DNA from: Ditylenchus dipsaci | Lineage: Eukaryota; Nematoda; Chromadorea; Rhabditida; Anguinidae | Length of the DNA: 64,000 nucleotides | Reading direction: 5' to 3' | Assembly (NCBI GenBank): GCA_004194705.1 | Contig: SADC01001177.1 | Span: 806,001-870,000, forward strand | Shown: positions 1-10,965 of the stretch, one piece after another | How positions within the stretch are numbered: position 1 is the stretch's first letter | How the letters are laid out: each line of letters starts with the position of its first letter | The notes under the pieces: generated by a model | Database searches by the model: none | Seen by the model: the letters and a program-made list of their open reading frames with translations, nothing else | What the model was told of the DNA's origin: nothing | Translations under genes and position numbers: made by a program

Positions 1-122
1 CTATTGTTCAGTTTTATTTGCTGCTCACGAGCATTGTACTTGGCTTCAGTTTGCGACAGCTTTGTGAAGAGAAATCGACCGGCTTCTTCTCCGCGAGCGA
101 AAGTTTCCAGAGCAGGCTCATT
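1..122 (-). CDS. Partial exon of an unidentified protein, running off the left edge
   Basis: On the minus strand a T-rich tract ending in CAG (the complement of 123-140) is followed by a frame that stays open from 122 to the window edge. It has ordinary codon composition and is clearly less AT-rich than the flanks. The peptide is charged and rich in Glu, Ala and Gln (begins NEPALETFARGEEAGRF, ends with a QQIKLNN segment) and could be helical or coiled-coil. No family is recognised. The other frame that opens at an internal ATG stops after 35 codons and was not preferred. The upstream intron extends right from 123; its donor was not located. It is an exon by splice signal and openness only. 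Confidence 0.45.
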
Positions 123-253
123 CTGAAAAAAAAAGAAAACACTGAAAATATTATGAGAGTAAAAAAAATAACAGACAAAAAACTAAATATATCAAAAAAC
201 AATTTTAATAGTCTAGAAATGGCCAATTATTTTCCTTTCGGGAAATTTGACCA

Positions 254-406
254 TTGCAATATTTTTTGCAATGCAATATATTTTACGATTTGCAATGCAA
301 TATGCAATATTTTCAAAATCCAAAGTGCAATATTGCAATGCAATGTATTTGCCCAAAAAGTTGCAATGCAATGCAATATTGCAATGCAATATATTGCATT
401 GTCGTC
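254..406. repeat. Degenerate TGCAATGCAATA simple repeat
   Basis: The stretch is built of TGCAAT/GCAATA units in varying register, interrupted by about 60 bases of less regular sequence. TTGCAATGCAAT recurs at least five times. Both strands give spurious open frames because the repeat has few stop codons; they were not called as genes. Confidence 0.8.
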
Positions 407-429
407 ATCTCTAGTGATTGGTGTCTAAG

Positions 430-780
430 GTATGTGGGTGTGCGCATCTCAACCACGATTAGCCCCTGTGAATGTCTTTAAATCTTTCAATCTTCTTTTT
501 GTACTTTTTGAAAAATCTTTTAATCTTTTACTGAAGAAAGGCTAAACGGTAATAAAAAATGTTTATAAATTCTCCAACAAATTGTGCAGAAAAAGAGAAA
601 ATTAAAAAAATGAAAATTTTGGTACTAAGAATTTAGTATCTTGGTACTAAAAAAGTACCACCGAAAAATTAAACTGCGTAAATTAGATTCAAAGGGAAAT
701 TCACATATTTCGTTAAAAAACAGTTTTCTCTCTAACAGCTTCATTCCCACACTCTTTTTTATTTATTGAACAAAAAAAAA
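430..780. other. Gene-free AT-rich stretch with a short hairpin
   Basis: No exon was recognised. The only structure is a repeated GGTACTAA/TTAGTACC-like motif at 619-660 that can fold on itself. It lies just downstream of the stop codon of the receptor gene at 781 (minus strand), so it may include its 3' untranslated region. Confidence 0.4.
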
Positions 781-3700
781 TTACAGAACTGTAACGGCAT
801 AATCTATAGTTTTTTCTTTTCTATAAGAAGACAACACAGTAGTAGAAACAGGCATTACTTTTATGATAATGAGATTTTTAACAAAAGGAAGATTTTCTCT
901 AATAAATCTACTCATTAAGATTAAAACAATTGGCTCCATGCCAAGGCTCACAATCAGCAAAAAGCTGGTAAGTATGAAATTATAAGGCAGAGGAAGTTTA
1001 ACATAATCAGTGAATAGCAAGAAAAAACTAGGTAAATATACCATAAAACACTTTAGAAATATATTACACCGGCTTTTCATCTCATCTTTAGTATGTTGGT
1101 TTTCGTTCAAATGACCTGAAAACAAAATTTCAAAATGAGAGAAATTAAAGTTTCTAAATGGCAAGCTTTCCAGAAAACTTTTTGGGGAGAAAAACGAGGA
1201 GAGTTTTCTAAAAATTTGAAAAAATTGTAATTAAGCGTATTTTGATAACTGCAATAAATTTCGTCTGAAGATGCATAAAAATGTACGTAGAAGTGTCAAA
1301 CAAGGTTTTATAAACATTTTATGAACAGAAATTTGAAAATGGTTTATGAGTTTCTTTGTAAAATTGATTTTATTATTTGTCAAATTGTTGTGGTGCCATA
1401 AAATAAGCTTTTGTCATGCATATTTGGTGTCACACTAATGCTTAGAGCCTCTTCTATCTAATAAGACAAAAATAGTGTCAAGACGAAAAAAATCCTAAAA
1501 ATTATGACCAAAAAAAATCCTACGCTAAGAATGGGGGTATTCAATGCTACTGTTATATTTCTGAATGAGCATAAGTATTGCGGGATTTGCACGTTTTGCG
1601 TGACGGGATTTCAAGTTAGTACGGGTGAGATCTCGGATTTTCAACCTAAATCTTTGCGGGCTGGACCAGATCCGGTTAAAAAAAGAAAAGTTGTTTTGGG
1701 TACCAGGAAGGTATATCTAAAAAGCGCTAAAAAACCTTTGCAGAAAACTATTTTACTTATTTTTTAAAGATATTTTGGTATTGCTCAGTATTAAGCTGAG
1801 CTTTTTTTGTCAGTCCGGTTTAGTCTAAAAATGAAGGCAAATCGTTATCAAGGCAAATCTTTGCTATACAGTGCAAGCTCGACATAACATAACTCGATAT
1901 AAGATAAATCTCGATATAATGTAATTTTTTTTTTGACTTGGTTGGTCTGAACTAAACTTAGCAGAAATGACGCTCGATATAACATAATTCACTACGACAT
2001 AAATCTCGATATGACATAGTGTTTGTCCGGATCCATCTCACAAATCGACTCTCGCTATAACATTATCATAGAAAATTGGTTAAATTTATTTTGTCCTAGC
2101 AAGACAATTTTTTCTTCTTTGTGAGTTTTTTGTCCATGCTCGAAACGTGTCATTGTTGTGTACGTTCTTCATTTCTGTTGCGTAACATATTTTCTTTCAG
2201 TAAAATGGCAAGGCTCAAATTGTTTTGCCCGTCAAATTATGATATTGTAGTGTTATTCTTGCTTGAATAGAGTCTTCACTTGATGCAATTTTGATGAAAT
2301 TTCGGTATAACATAAATCTCATAGGTTTTTAATTCGAAGAATCTCGATATAACATAATCTCGTTATAACATAATTTTTTGGCGGTCCTTGAATTATGTTA
2401 TATCGAGCGTGCACTGTATATAACTATCTAAAAAACCGAATTCAGAATTTGACCAATAACTGTGCTCTAATAACTGTAGAAATTGTAGTACATTATAGCA
2501 GAAATTCTACAGTTATCGAATACAGAATATGTAATGTAATTTCTGTCCGATTTCTCATTACTTCCTAATATTTCTACTGATAAATTCTCACTACTTCCTA
2601 CCCTCTTTTTATTTACTAATTAGTTTTACTGAGATTAGGATTAGGTGAATGATAAATACTGTCCATTTTTTTATTTTCATCGCCAACCGGAATGTTTTCC
2701 GGCTAATTTTCCAAGCTTTTTCTTTTTTACAGAAAAGATACTCTGATATTAATCGAGTTTTGACTCTTTTAACTTATATAGCTTACGTTTTTGCCACAAA
2801 TCCCAAAGCAGTTTGAATAATGTGAGAAAATATATTGTAATTGCACAATAGCTAAAGTTGAAGTATACGGCGTGGTACAGGTACATCTGCATTACGGCTC
2901 CTTTGACACTTGGTTTATAGGCCAAAAAATCCAGTATACAAAATATCGGGATGGAATGGCCTATAAAAGCAGCTGGGTCGGCATCCACCAAAAAGACTGA
3001 CCAAAAGGCCATTGCAAAGCCTAGTAAATAGCAAAATATAGCTGTGCAGGCTGTAAACCTAAACAAAATATTGTCTTTAAAGGCATCGAAATTTTCCAAG
3101 AATACTCAATACTTTTGAGAGAGCCTGTATATTTTTAAATCAAAAAAAAATTTTTTTGAATAAAGACGGAATTCAATTTTTTATGAAAATCCAAATTTGT
3201 CATTTTTAAGGCTCCACTCAGACTTCAGCGGGACACGAGCCGCGAGACAAACCGTCAAATATCTCTAGATCAACCTTTTTGAATAGTCGCTCCGGAAATA
3301 CTTTAAAGTTTGTACCGCGACTCATGACCTGCGGGAGTCGGAGTGAAGTCTAAATAAATTCCACACAGACATCTGTTCTTCCAAATCATGTGTTTTTCTT
3401 GAATTCTGAGCAAAAAAAAATTCGAAACCACAGCGAAGGTATCATGGTTTTATAGTCAAAATTTCATAATTTAAATTGGCAACCTTTCGACTTTTTGAGG
3501 GGAATGAGGGCTGTATTGTGAAAGAAGGGAAATAAAATGAGGCCATTTTTATGGCAAGACGTTAGAAAAATAAATGTTTGTATTCTTCGACTGTTTGCCA
3601 TCTTTGCTTACTATGTTTTTCAACATGAAATGAATATAGAAGAGACTCTATATTCGTTTTATGATCAAAAGTCTTGCTCCGAAGCATGTCTAAAAGTTAT

Positions 3701-4528
3701 TGCGCGCATCTCTAACTCTCAAGTGCCTTAGGAGGCGCAGAGGGCTTGAGAGTGAAAGATACGAATCACTCGAATGTAACTCTGGATGCATGGAAAATTT
3801 AGATTTTCTAGGTTCACGCTAACGGAACTTTTTTAAATTTATTCGTTTGACGGTTTTTAGGAACCCTGTGAGGTTGGTTTACCTTGATCTCCAAAGTAAA
3901 AAGTCAAAATTTTGGTCAAAAGTTTTTTTCCAAAAAATTACTTTGAAGGTAAAAAAATATCACAAACAAATTTTTTATCTTTTTTTATCACATAACAATT
4001 ACTCAAACTACTTTCAAATACTATTCTCACATCAGTGAAAAAACCGGACCAACCCAATAAGTGCCCAAAAATGTCCCCTTTCAGACTCTTTTTATACCAG
4101 TAGAGCCATAAACCCCTTTGAAATAGTGAAAAAGTGCATGTTTCGATAGCCCCATGAACTCAATTTTTTATGGACCAAGACTTAAAACAAACTTCTTTCA
4201 GATTCTGAGGTAATTTTAAGTAGATATAGGGTCTTTAGGAACACTTTAAAAACAGTTGATTCGAGGAGGGGGGGGGCTTAGCGATGCCCAAGTAGCGTTA
4301 AAAATCTTATTAAACTAACCTCTTGTTCCAAGTTCTTTTGTAAGTTAACGGTGAAAAACATGCATGAGCTCTGTTCAATGCAACCAATATTCTGTGTAAT
4401 GAAGAAGGGTAAGAAAACAAGCGTAAGATAAGTGTGGATACTTGGCTAGATATTGGTGTTTTGGAATCCAAAATTATTTCCGCGAAAAACCACATGAACT
4501 CTGTAAGCTGCAGCACATTGCACACACT
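781..4528 (-). CDS. Nematode-type 7TM chemoreceptor-like gene, copy 0 (5' exon missing)
   Basis: Predicted membrane receptor, probably for chemical cues. Exons in transcription order: 4320-4528 (TM2-TM3), 2787-3058 (TM4-TM5), 781-1115 (TM6-TM7 and tail, stop TAA). Phases agree: 209 nt then 272 nt then 335 nt, with donors GTTAGT and GTAAGC and acceptors TTTTTTCTAG, TTGTTTAG and GTTTTCAG. TM3 ends in ALNRAHACFSPLTY, the LNR...P pattern of nematode serpentine receptors (Srv/Srx-like). TM7 carries EPIVLILMSRFIREN. With a 48-codon first exon like that of copy A the product would be about 319 residues, the usual size. No exon 1 was found between 4528 and the array edge at 5051, so this copy may be a 5'-truncated pseudogene. 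Unlike the array copies, its last exon is uninterrupted. Confidence 0.62.
1869..2416. mobile_element. Tigger/pogo-type MITE with TA target duplication
   Basis: Inverted termini CAGTGCAAGCTCGACATA (1869) and, on the other strand, CAGTGCACGCTCGATATA (ending 2416), each flanked by TA. The subterminal motif CTCGATATAACATAA is repeated several times at both ends, as in the Tigger element at 33028-34671. There is no coding capacity. It lies in the intron between the last two exons of receptor copy 0. Confidence 0.8.
3207..3353. mobile_element. Small fold-back element remnant
   Basis: GGCTCCACTCAGACTTC near 3211 is roughly complementary to GAAGTC...GGAGT sequence near 3336-3350. The interior shows GCGGGACACGAGCCGCG and GCGACTCATGACCTGCGG, resembling the ends of the element at 52122-52545. 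Target duplication is not clear. It lies in intron 2 of receptor copy 0. Confidence 0.35.
3360..4300. other. Intronic sequence of receptor copy 0, no further gene seen
   Basis: Two short plus-strand open frames (3537-3731, 3847-4038) have no recognisable content and overlap the intron of the minus-strand receptor. A run of Gs at 4269-4277 is the only low-complexity feature. Confidence 0.35.
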
Positions 4529-4619
4529 CTAGAAAAAATATTTACATTGCAAACGCTTTAAAAACAAAAAGCTTTGAAACATTGACCATAACTAAAAATA
4601 CTATTTGCGATTTTAAATA

Positions 4620-4800
4620 ACATATCGCATTTATTCTAATAGTGATCCCGGGCCTTTTTTTGTTCACTCGGGCTCTATTGAGCCTATTTGATGCAGTTGC
4701 TCGTCCAACTGAGCTCTTTTTAAATAAGTGTGCGATAGGGGTGAAAAGTCTTTCTATTAGAGGAGGCAATTAGAGGAGCAACTATTATTAAATTGTCTAT
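4620..4800. repeat. Remnant of the CTAATAG-type MITE family
   Basis: It contains TTCTAATAGTGATCCCGGGCC and, about 120 bases on, CTATTAGAGGAGGCAATTAG, an inverted arrangement like the complete copies at 46752-46908 and 44329-44583 but without their TACCGTATTTCC ends. The minus strand also carries an A-box-like GAGCTCAGTTGGACGAGC at about 4679-4697 without a matching B box, so a tRNA is not called. Confidence 0.4.
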
Positions 4801-5050
4801 TGGGTCTTGATTTTTTCAACATTTGAGAGACGACGAAAATTCAGCCACGAAGACCTTTGCCTGATTGATCCTGAATTTTTCAAATCGGAACAAAGACAAT
4901 TATACATAAAATATTTATTTATAAAAGAAGAGATGTTCACAAACAAAGTAAATCATAAGCTTTGGTTAAGAATACAATGTAACATCTGATAACATCTAAT
5001 AATAGAATAATGACATACCGTATAGCCTCTATTAATTAATTAATAGTAAT

Positions 5051-5270
5051 AAAAAAAAAACAACAGGGAGGACCAAGGCAATCTTAGAATGAAAAAAAAG
5101 GACGAAACGTTTCGTCCTTTTTTTTCATTTGAAAAAAAAGCACGAAACGTCCCTTTACCGCTCGAAATTCGAAAGCCTAATTCGAAATTTTTTTCGAGCG
5201 CTCGAAATTCGAAAATTTTCGAACTTTCGAGCGAAAATTTCGAAATCGAGCGCTCGATTCGACAACCCTA
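5051..5270. mobile_element. Right part of the hAT-type element at the left edge of the array
   Basis: Only the GCTCGAAATTCGAAA-rich arm and the terminal CGACAACCCTA are present, followed by AAAACGAA (5271-5278), the same 8 bases that flank the complete copies at 13040-14892 and 22669-24521. The left half is absent, so the array begins inside this element. Confidence 0.75.
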
Positions 5271-5278
5271 AAAACGAA

Positions 5279-6300
5279 TCTTATCGCTTTTGAAAAGTTG
5301 CTTGTTGCCTCTTGAACATAGTTTTAAGATTATTCTCTTATGTCTAACACCCAATTTAAGTTTTGGACTAAGTATAAAAACCACCAATTTTTTTCACTAT
5401 ATTATTTTTTTCAAATTTTTTCGTTAAATTTTTATTGGTTATTATAGAAATTATGATGATTAAGGTGAATTTGTTGATGGTCAATTTGATCACTATGATC
5501 AACTTGACTACCATTTGTAATTAAAGAAAATTATAATGAAAAAACCGGCGAGTTCACTGATTCTAAAAGTTGCTAAAATAAATTAATAAATCAAAAAATG
5601 TTTTTTCTTCTGTATTGCTTCATTGACGCTAAGACAATAATCCTCTCAATTTTAAGTTTCCTCCTTCTAGATATTTTTCTTGAAAAAATTAACAAACGTT
5701 GTCGTTGCGTGCGCTGTAAATTCCATCATGCAAATTTATGCAAATAACTTTTTCACACAAATACAAAGTATATAGTATAGATTGTGATGCTGAACACGCC
5801 ATTAGTGCGACTGTCTGCAAAAATTATTTTGCCTTATTTGTATTAACAAATTTGAATGTTTTCCCACACGTAAGAAATACTACGTAATTTTTCATCTCGT
5901 TTTCTTCGAGTGAAAGTCATATGGCTGGAGGTACTTTCCCCGGTCAAATTATTCTCTTAAAATTAAAAATTAAAAACTTTTGGAGATAAGAACACATTTT
6001 TACGATTTGACGGGGTAAAAGAATAATTTAACGGGGTAAAAAAATTTCAGCCAAAGTCATATAAAATAGTAAAATAATATCTTATGTATAAAACTAGATA
6101 ATAGGAAAACAGATGAAAAATAAAAATATAGGGTATGAGCTTTTAAGCAAACACGTCGTGTTTAAAGTTATCCTAGAGGCTTCTTTGAAGTATCGAAAAT
6201 TTCAGTTACGCAGGATTATGACTAAATCCAGCAAAAGTTTGGCACTACTGTAATATACATCCCCCTAATAATTTTTAGGCTTAGGAATTAGGCTTAGCCT
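5279..6300. other. AT-rich spacer of unit A; no gene seen
   Basis: No exon was recognised. It contains two tandem octamers ATGCAAAT (5728-5735, 5738-5745), a POU-type binding sequence, and near 6278-6320 several TTAGGC/TAGGCTT words. Both can occur by chance in this composition. The same spacer follows in units B (from about 14901) and C (from about 24530). Confidence 0.4.
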
Positions 6301-6389
6301 TTAGGCTTCGGGCTGTAGGCCCCCTGATAACACGTAATAATTTCACCACCATTCCTAAAAAGGTATGGTTTTGGGGTACCTGAAAATTT

Positions 6390-6960
6390 ATTGGGGGGGG
6401 GGGGGGTGGTTATATGACAGTAGCGTCAAAAATCCAATGTATTTTTGTTTCGGTAACAGGTCAGGTATGGGTAGCAGGAAATTTGGTAAGGCTCTCCACA
6501 TATTCATCAACCACAAATTTGTAAACCACAAATTCATCAAGCGGTAAATTCGTCAACCGGTAAAATTCGTCAAACGGTGTGTTCTCCTGTTTGCAAAATA
6601 ATGTTTCTTTACCCAATCTACTGTCTGTTAACAGCTTTCGAAAACCACTAACAACACTACTACTGCCGATTTTCAAGTGCCTTGCCCGTAAATTTCACGA
6701 ATTTTAACGCAAGGACAAGTAGTTTTTTCTTTTACGCAAAAAGATAAAAAACAAGAATACACCGGTTGATGAATTTATGGTTGATGAATTTGTATGGTTG
6801 ACGAATTTGCGATTGATGAATATGTGGAGAGCCTTTGTAACAGTTACCTGTCATAGTAAAATGTGCTTGCCTTGATAACAGGTACCTGTCTTGGTAGCAG
6901 GTGCCTGTCTTGGTAACAGGTTCTTGTTTAAAAAAATTCAGCCATAAAGATGGGTATACA
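6390..6960. mobile_element. Nested inverted-repeat elements (GGTAACAGGT outer, GGCTCTCC inner)
   Basis: The inner element 6490-6833 has inverted ends GGCTCTCCACATATTCATCA, with internal repeats of TTCATCAACC on one side and GGTTGATGAA on the other. It sits in sequence with repeated GGTAACAGGT/ACCTGT words (6454-6480, 6838-6925). Target duplication is unclear. The minus-strand open frame across it (to 6676) is repeat-derived. Equivalent copies are in units B (inner 16112-16455) and C (inner 25736-26079). Confidence 0.6.
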
Positions 6961-8540
6961 CCTAATCAGGTGGTAGATAATCAAGTTTTTGGGATTTTGG
7001 TGAAAAAAAACTAAAAATTTGGTTTCAACAAACCCCGGTCACTCGCATGTTTCAACATATAATAGCATGTTTCTTATGAAGTATAATTTTTTTTTCGGGC
7101 CATCCAGGCGGATATCCACCTGGTCAGGTGGTACTCACCCCAGGTATTAGGGTTTCGATGGCAAAAATCGTAATTTCGATCTTATCAAACCTGATTCCCC
7201 ACACGGTTTTACATACGATAAAACTATTCGTTTATTAAAACAAAAATTTTCTAAAATTTCGTCCAAGACCAGGCAATTCTTTTGTAAACTGAAAATCGTC
7301 GAAATTCAATAGTCAATTTTTCGAATAATTTGCTCGAATCTCACTAACCAAAGTTAATTTTTCACATTTTATACCAAAATGTAGCTTAGATCTGTATGCA
7401 GGTCTGCGTTCGGACAGAAAATGTCACTATTATGCCCCACCCTTCCAAAGTTCGTAACTGCGAGTTAGCTTAATTTAATCTGATTATGTTGGAATGGGGT
7501 TAAAAAAGAGTGTGAGTGATAAAAAAAAGCTTTCCCAAATCTTTGACGTGTTTTCTACACGTCAAAGATCTGAAGAAGCACCATTGAGATCATTTTGGGG
7601 CGTTTTGGGCGACACACACACATTGTGCACTTTATTCCTTGTTTAATGCTACAAAACACAAAATGTGTTTCAAACACATTTTTGTGTTATTCGATACTTC
7701 TGCCATTTTTTCTCAACTTTCTTTATTAGTGTCTCCGGCCGGAGATTTTGATCCAGCAAAATTTTAAAACAGAAATTTGTTTGTTTTTGTTTGTATGTTG
7801 CGTGGCCATTTTAAAATTTGTCTGGTCCCTTGGAAAAACTCTACATCTTCCCTTTTACTGTAAAACAGCCTTTAACATGATTTCTTTCAAATATACTCCA
7901 AAAAAATCCAATTATAATCATGTTTACTACTTTTCGGCCAGATGTGTGCTGAAAATTGGCGGCCCATAATTTCTAAAGAAATGCAGATTGCTTTCCACAA
8001 CTTTTTGAGCTAAAATTCCAGTCCTTTAGAAATAAGTTGTTGATGGGAGTTTCGGCAATTACCCAAATTATGCGATCAGCCATCTGGCTGATAATTTACT
8101 GGGGGTACTTTGCCCCCTCCCCTCTCCTTTTTGCTAAAATACAAGAGATCAAAAAAGAAAAAAATTGTCGTTTTCTTTTAGAGAGGAAGTGGGTGCTTAC
8201 TTTTTCTCTGAGTAAATAAGTTAACTTATTGGAAAAAGCTTTGATAAGATCAGGCATCCCCTGAACTCCCTTGGCCAAAAAGGGCCTATTACATCAGTAA
8301 TCCAGAACCCAGATTCCCCCTCTTTTCTACCCTTGACACCTTGCCTTTTCTTTGTATTGTGTTTTTACATTTATTTTTGTTGCCTATATTTTCAACTCAT
8401 ATATTTGGACACATAAAGTTTCAAGATTAGCTTCTGAATTTTCAAAAGAGTCACACCTAAAATAAACTTAAATTTTTTTACAATAACTTTTTCCTTGAAA
8501 GATTGACGGCAAAAGTTAAACTCGTCAATTAGACAAAAAA
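6960..8540. other. Spacer of unit A with perfect hairpins; no gene seen
   Basis: It contains hairpins CTTTGACGTG-(loop)-CACGTCAAAG (7542-7568) and ACACAAAATGTGTTT/AAACACATTTTTGTGT (7655-7690), and a CTCCGGCCGGAG palindrome (7734-7745). These may belong to one fold-back element. The small open frames here have no recognisable content. Confidence 0.4.
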
Positions 8541-8799
8541 AAACCTTCTACATAGTTGTTACAGCATAATCTACAGTTTTTTCTTTTCTATAAGAAAATA
8601 ATATAATGGAAGGAACAGGCTTAGTTTAGTTGAAATTGAAATTGAAGTTGAAATTGAACCCTTGGATAAAAGGCAGTTTTTCCCTTATTAATCTGCTGAG
8701 TAAAATAATAACGATTGGTTCTATACCATGACTTGCAATCAACAAAAAACTCATAAGTATAAAATTATATGGCACAGGCAATTTCACGAAGTCAGTTAA

Positions 8800-9892
8800 C
8801 ACTCCGCCTCCCAAGCGTAGTAATTGCCCGAATCGACTAACAATTTCTCGCTGAACACGATAATGCAAAAAATTTTGAAAAAAGTTGGTATGAGATGGTG
8901 AAAACCCCTCTTGAAAGTAGGCCGTTTTTGGTCACCCTCAACCACCTAAAATTTTGAAAAATTTAGATGGTAGTCACCAAAATTTCTATTTCACCTAGGC
9001 GTAAAACCACTTAAAATATTAAGCTGGATCAGAGCTGTCTATTGAGCCCAAATTTGCATCAGAGTGATCATTTTTTCACAGAGAATTTACGATTTTCCCT
9101 CAAAGATCCAGTTTCTGAATATCCTTGTTTTCGACATAAAAATGGCTAGAACTCTGCCTACAAATCATTTCTAGCTAAATAAATGATCAATAGAACATAA
9201 AAGAACAAAATCTTGCGGTTATTTTAACACTAAAAACAGCAATAGTTTATCAAAAAATTGAGACAAATAATGCAAAATCAATATATAAGTTGTAGCGCAA
9301 CTTTTCTATAACTTAATTCCCGCTTAAAAAAACTTCAGTTCTGACACCGAATTCGTGTTCAGCGTAGTCGATTTGCATGTAAAACTGCTCTTGAAGTTGA
9401 AAAATCACTGTTAAATTCCGAATTCCGCTCAAGACAAAAACATTTAAATTTAAAATTTGAATATTTTTTTGTCTTGAGCGAAATTCGGAATTTGACAGTG
9501 ACTTTTCAACTTCAAGAGCAGTTTTACATGCAAATCGACTACGCTGAACACGAATTCGGTGTCAGAATTGAAGCTTTTAAGCGGGAATAAAGTTATAGAA
9601 AAGTTGCGCTACAACTTATATATTGATTTTGCATTATTTGTCTCAATTTTTTGATAAACTATTGCTGTTTTTAGTGGTTTTGAGTGGTTTTACGCCTAGG
9701 TGAAATAGAAATTTTGGTGACTACCATCTAAATTTCTCAAAATTTTGGTGGTTGAGGGTGACCAAAAACGGCCTACTTTCAAGAGGGGTTTTCACCATCT
9801 CATACCAACTTTTTTCAAATTTTTTGCATTATCGTGTTCAGCGAGAAATTCTGAGTCGATTTGTTCAATTACTACGCTTGGGAGGCGGAGTG
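8800..9892. mobile_element. Palindromic TTAA-flanked element in receptor exon 4, unit A
   Basis: The ends CACTCCGCCTCCCAAGCG (8800) and its reverse complement (ending 9892) are flanked by TTAA at 8796-8799 and 9893-9896. Almost the whole 1093 bases is one inverted repeat centred near 9450. The left arm has about 220 extra bases (9024-9229) not matched in the right arm. There is no transposase. The TTAA target is typical of piggyBac-type elements, but the ends do not match the usual piggyBac terminus, so the superfamily is inferred only from the target. Confidence 0.85.
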
Positions 9893-10789
9893 TTAATAGT
9901 AACAAACAACTTGGCAAATATATTAGAAAACACTTAAAAAATATACTACATCGACTTTTCATTTCATTTTTGGCTTGTTGGTTCACATTCAAATGTCCTA
10001 AAAGATTAATTTGAAATCTAAAGAAAACCCAGAAAAAGTTAACTCCGATTATTTTTTTTCTGAGATTCAGAGTTCTCAAAGATTAAAGTGTACATGGTGC
10101 GGCAAATTAGCCGGGGATTTGTTCCGGCCATAACTTTTTTTAATTTTCTAAAAGCATTTTTTAAGGGGTTCGACTTTATTGGAAACTATTTTTTAAATAC
10201 AGTTAATGATTTTAAACCTGCTAGGAATTTCTGATTACCAGTTATTACTTAGCATTGCTTACTTTGTTGCCATGTATCCCAAAGCAATTTGACTAATGTA
10301 ATTGAATAAATTAAAATTCCACAATAACTAAAGTTAAAATATAGGCCGTGGTACAGATACATCTGCAGCACGGCTCCTTCAACACCTGGTTTATAATCCA
10401 AAAAGTCTAGCACAGAAAATATAGGGATGGAATGGCCTATAAAAGCAGCTGGGTCAGCATCCACTAGGTATACGGACCAAAAAGCTAGTGCGAAACCCAA
10501 TAAATAGCAAAATATAGCTGTGCACGCAGTAAACCTAAACAATTTTTTAATATCAAAAGTTCTACGTTCACCGTATTTCCTCGTATGCCTTTTTAAGGGG
10601 GTAGTTATTAGAGCGGGCGGAGTTGATAGAGCAGAGGGAGTTTTTTTATTCTCTCGACGCCGAGGGCGCCTACGAAAATTTTCGGACACAGACGCATTTT
10701 CGCCTGTTCAAACTTTTGCCGTGGACACAATTTCGTCGGGACGTTGGGACGCGACCATTATTTTGTCGCACATGATTTTTCGGTGCTAC

Positions 10790-10965
10790 TGAACATCACC
10801 ATCCCCCCCCTTCCTTCCCCGCCTCTAAAAGACGCTAATAGAATACACCAGGAGGAATTATTAGAGTACTGGAAGTTATTTTTTGGATGACTTCTAGAGG
10901 GGTGGGGGACGGTTAATGGAGCAGTGGGAGCTATTGTAGAAAATACGGTATTATATATTTGTAAA
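10790..10965. repeat. CTAATAG-type MITE remnant in intron 2 of copy A
   Basis: It contains CCTCTAAAAGACGCTAATAG, ATTATTAGAG and a right end GAAAATACGGTA, resembling the complete family members at 35712, 44329 and 46752. Equivalent copies are near 20420 and 30020 in units B and C. Confidence 0.4.

Noticed and set aside
250..480. Cys/Asn-rich open frames over the TGCAAT repeat
   Set aside because: Generated by the simple repeat in more than one frame.
4660..4700. tRNA on the minus strand (A-box-like GAGCTCAGTTGGACGAGC)
   Set aside because: No B box at the right distance and no acceptor stem.
4807..4989. Plus-strand 60-codon charged open frame as a gene
   Set aside because: A single short frame with no homologue recognised and no splice signals; it may be a coding remnant but cannot be supported.
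5728..5745. Two ATGCAAAT octamers in tandem as a POU-factor regulatory site
   Set aside because: The site lies several kilobases from any receptor start and such words arise easily in AT-rich DNA; it is noted in the spacer entry only.
6278..6320. TTAGGC words as an interstitial nematode telomere tract
   Set aside because: Only four or five degenerate units in mixed orientation; not a real telomere repeat.
9745..10014. Plus-strand open frame across the TTAA element and exon 4
   Set aside because: It is antisense to the receptor exon and largely element-derived; it recurs in B and D only because the unit is duplicated.
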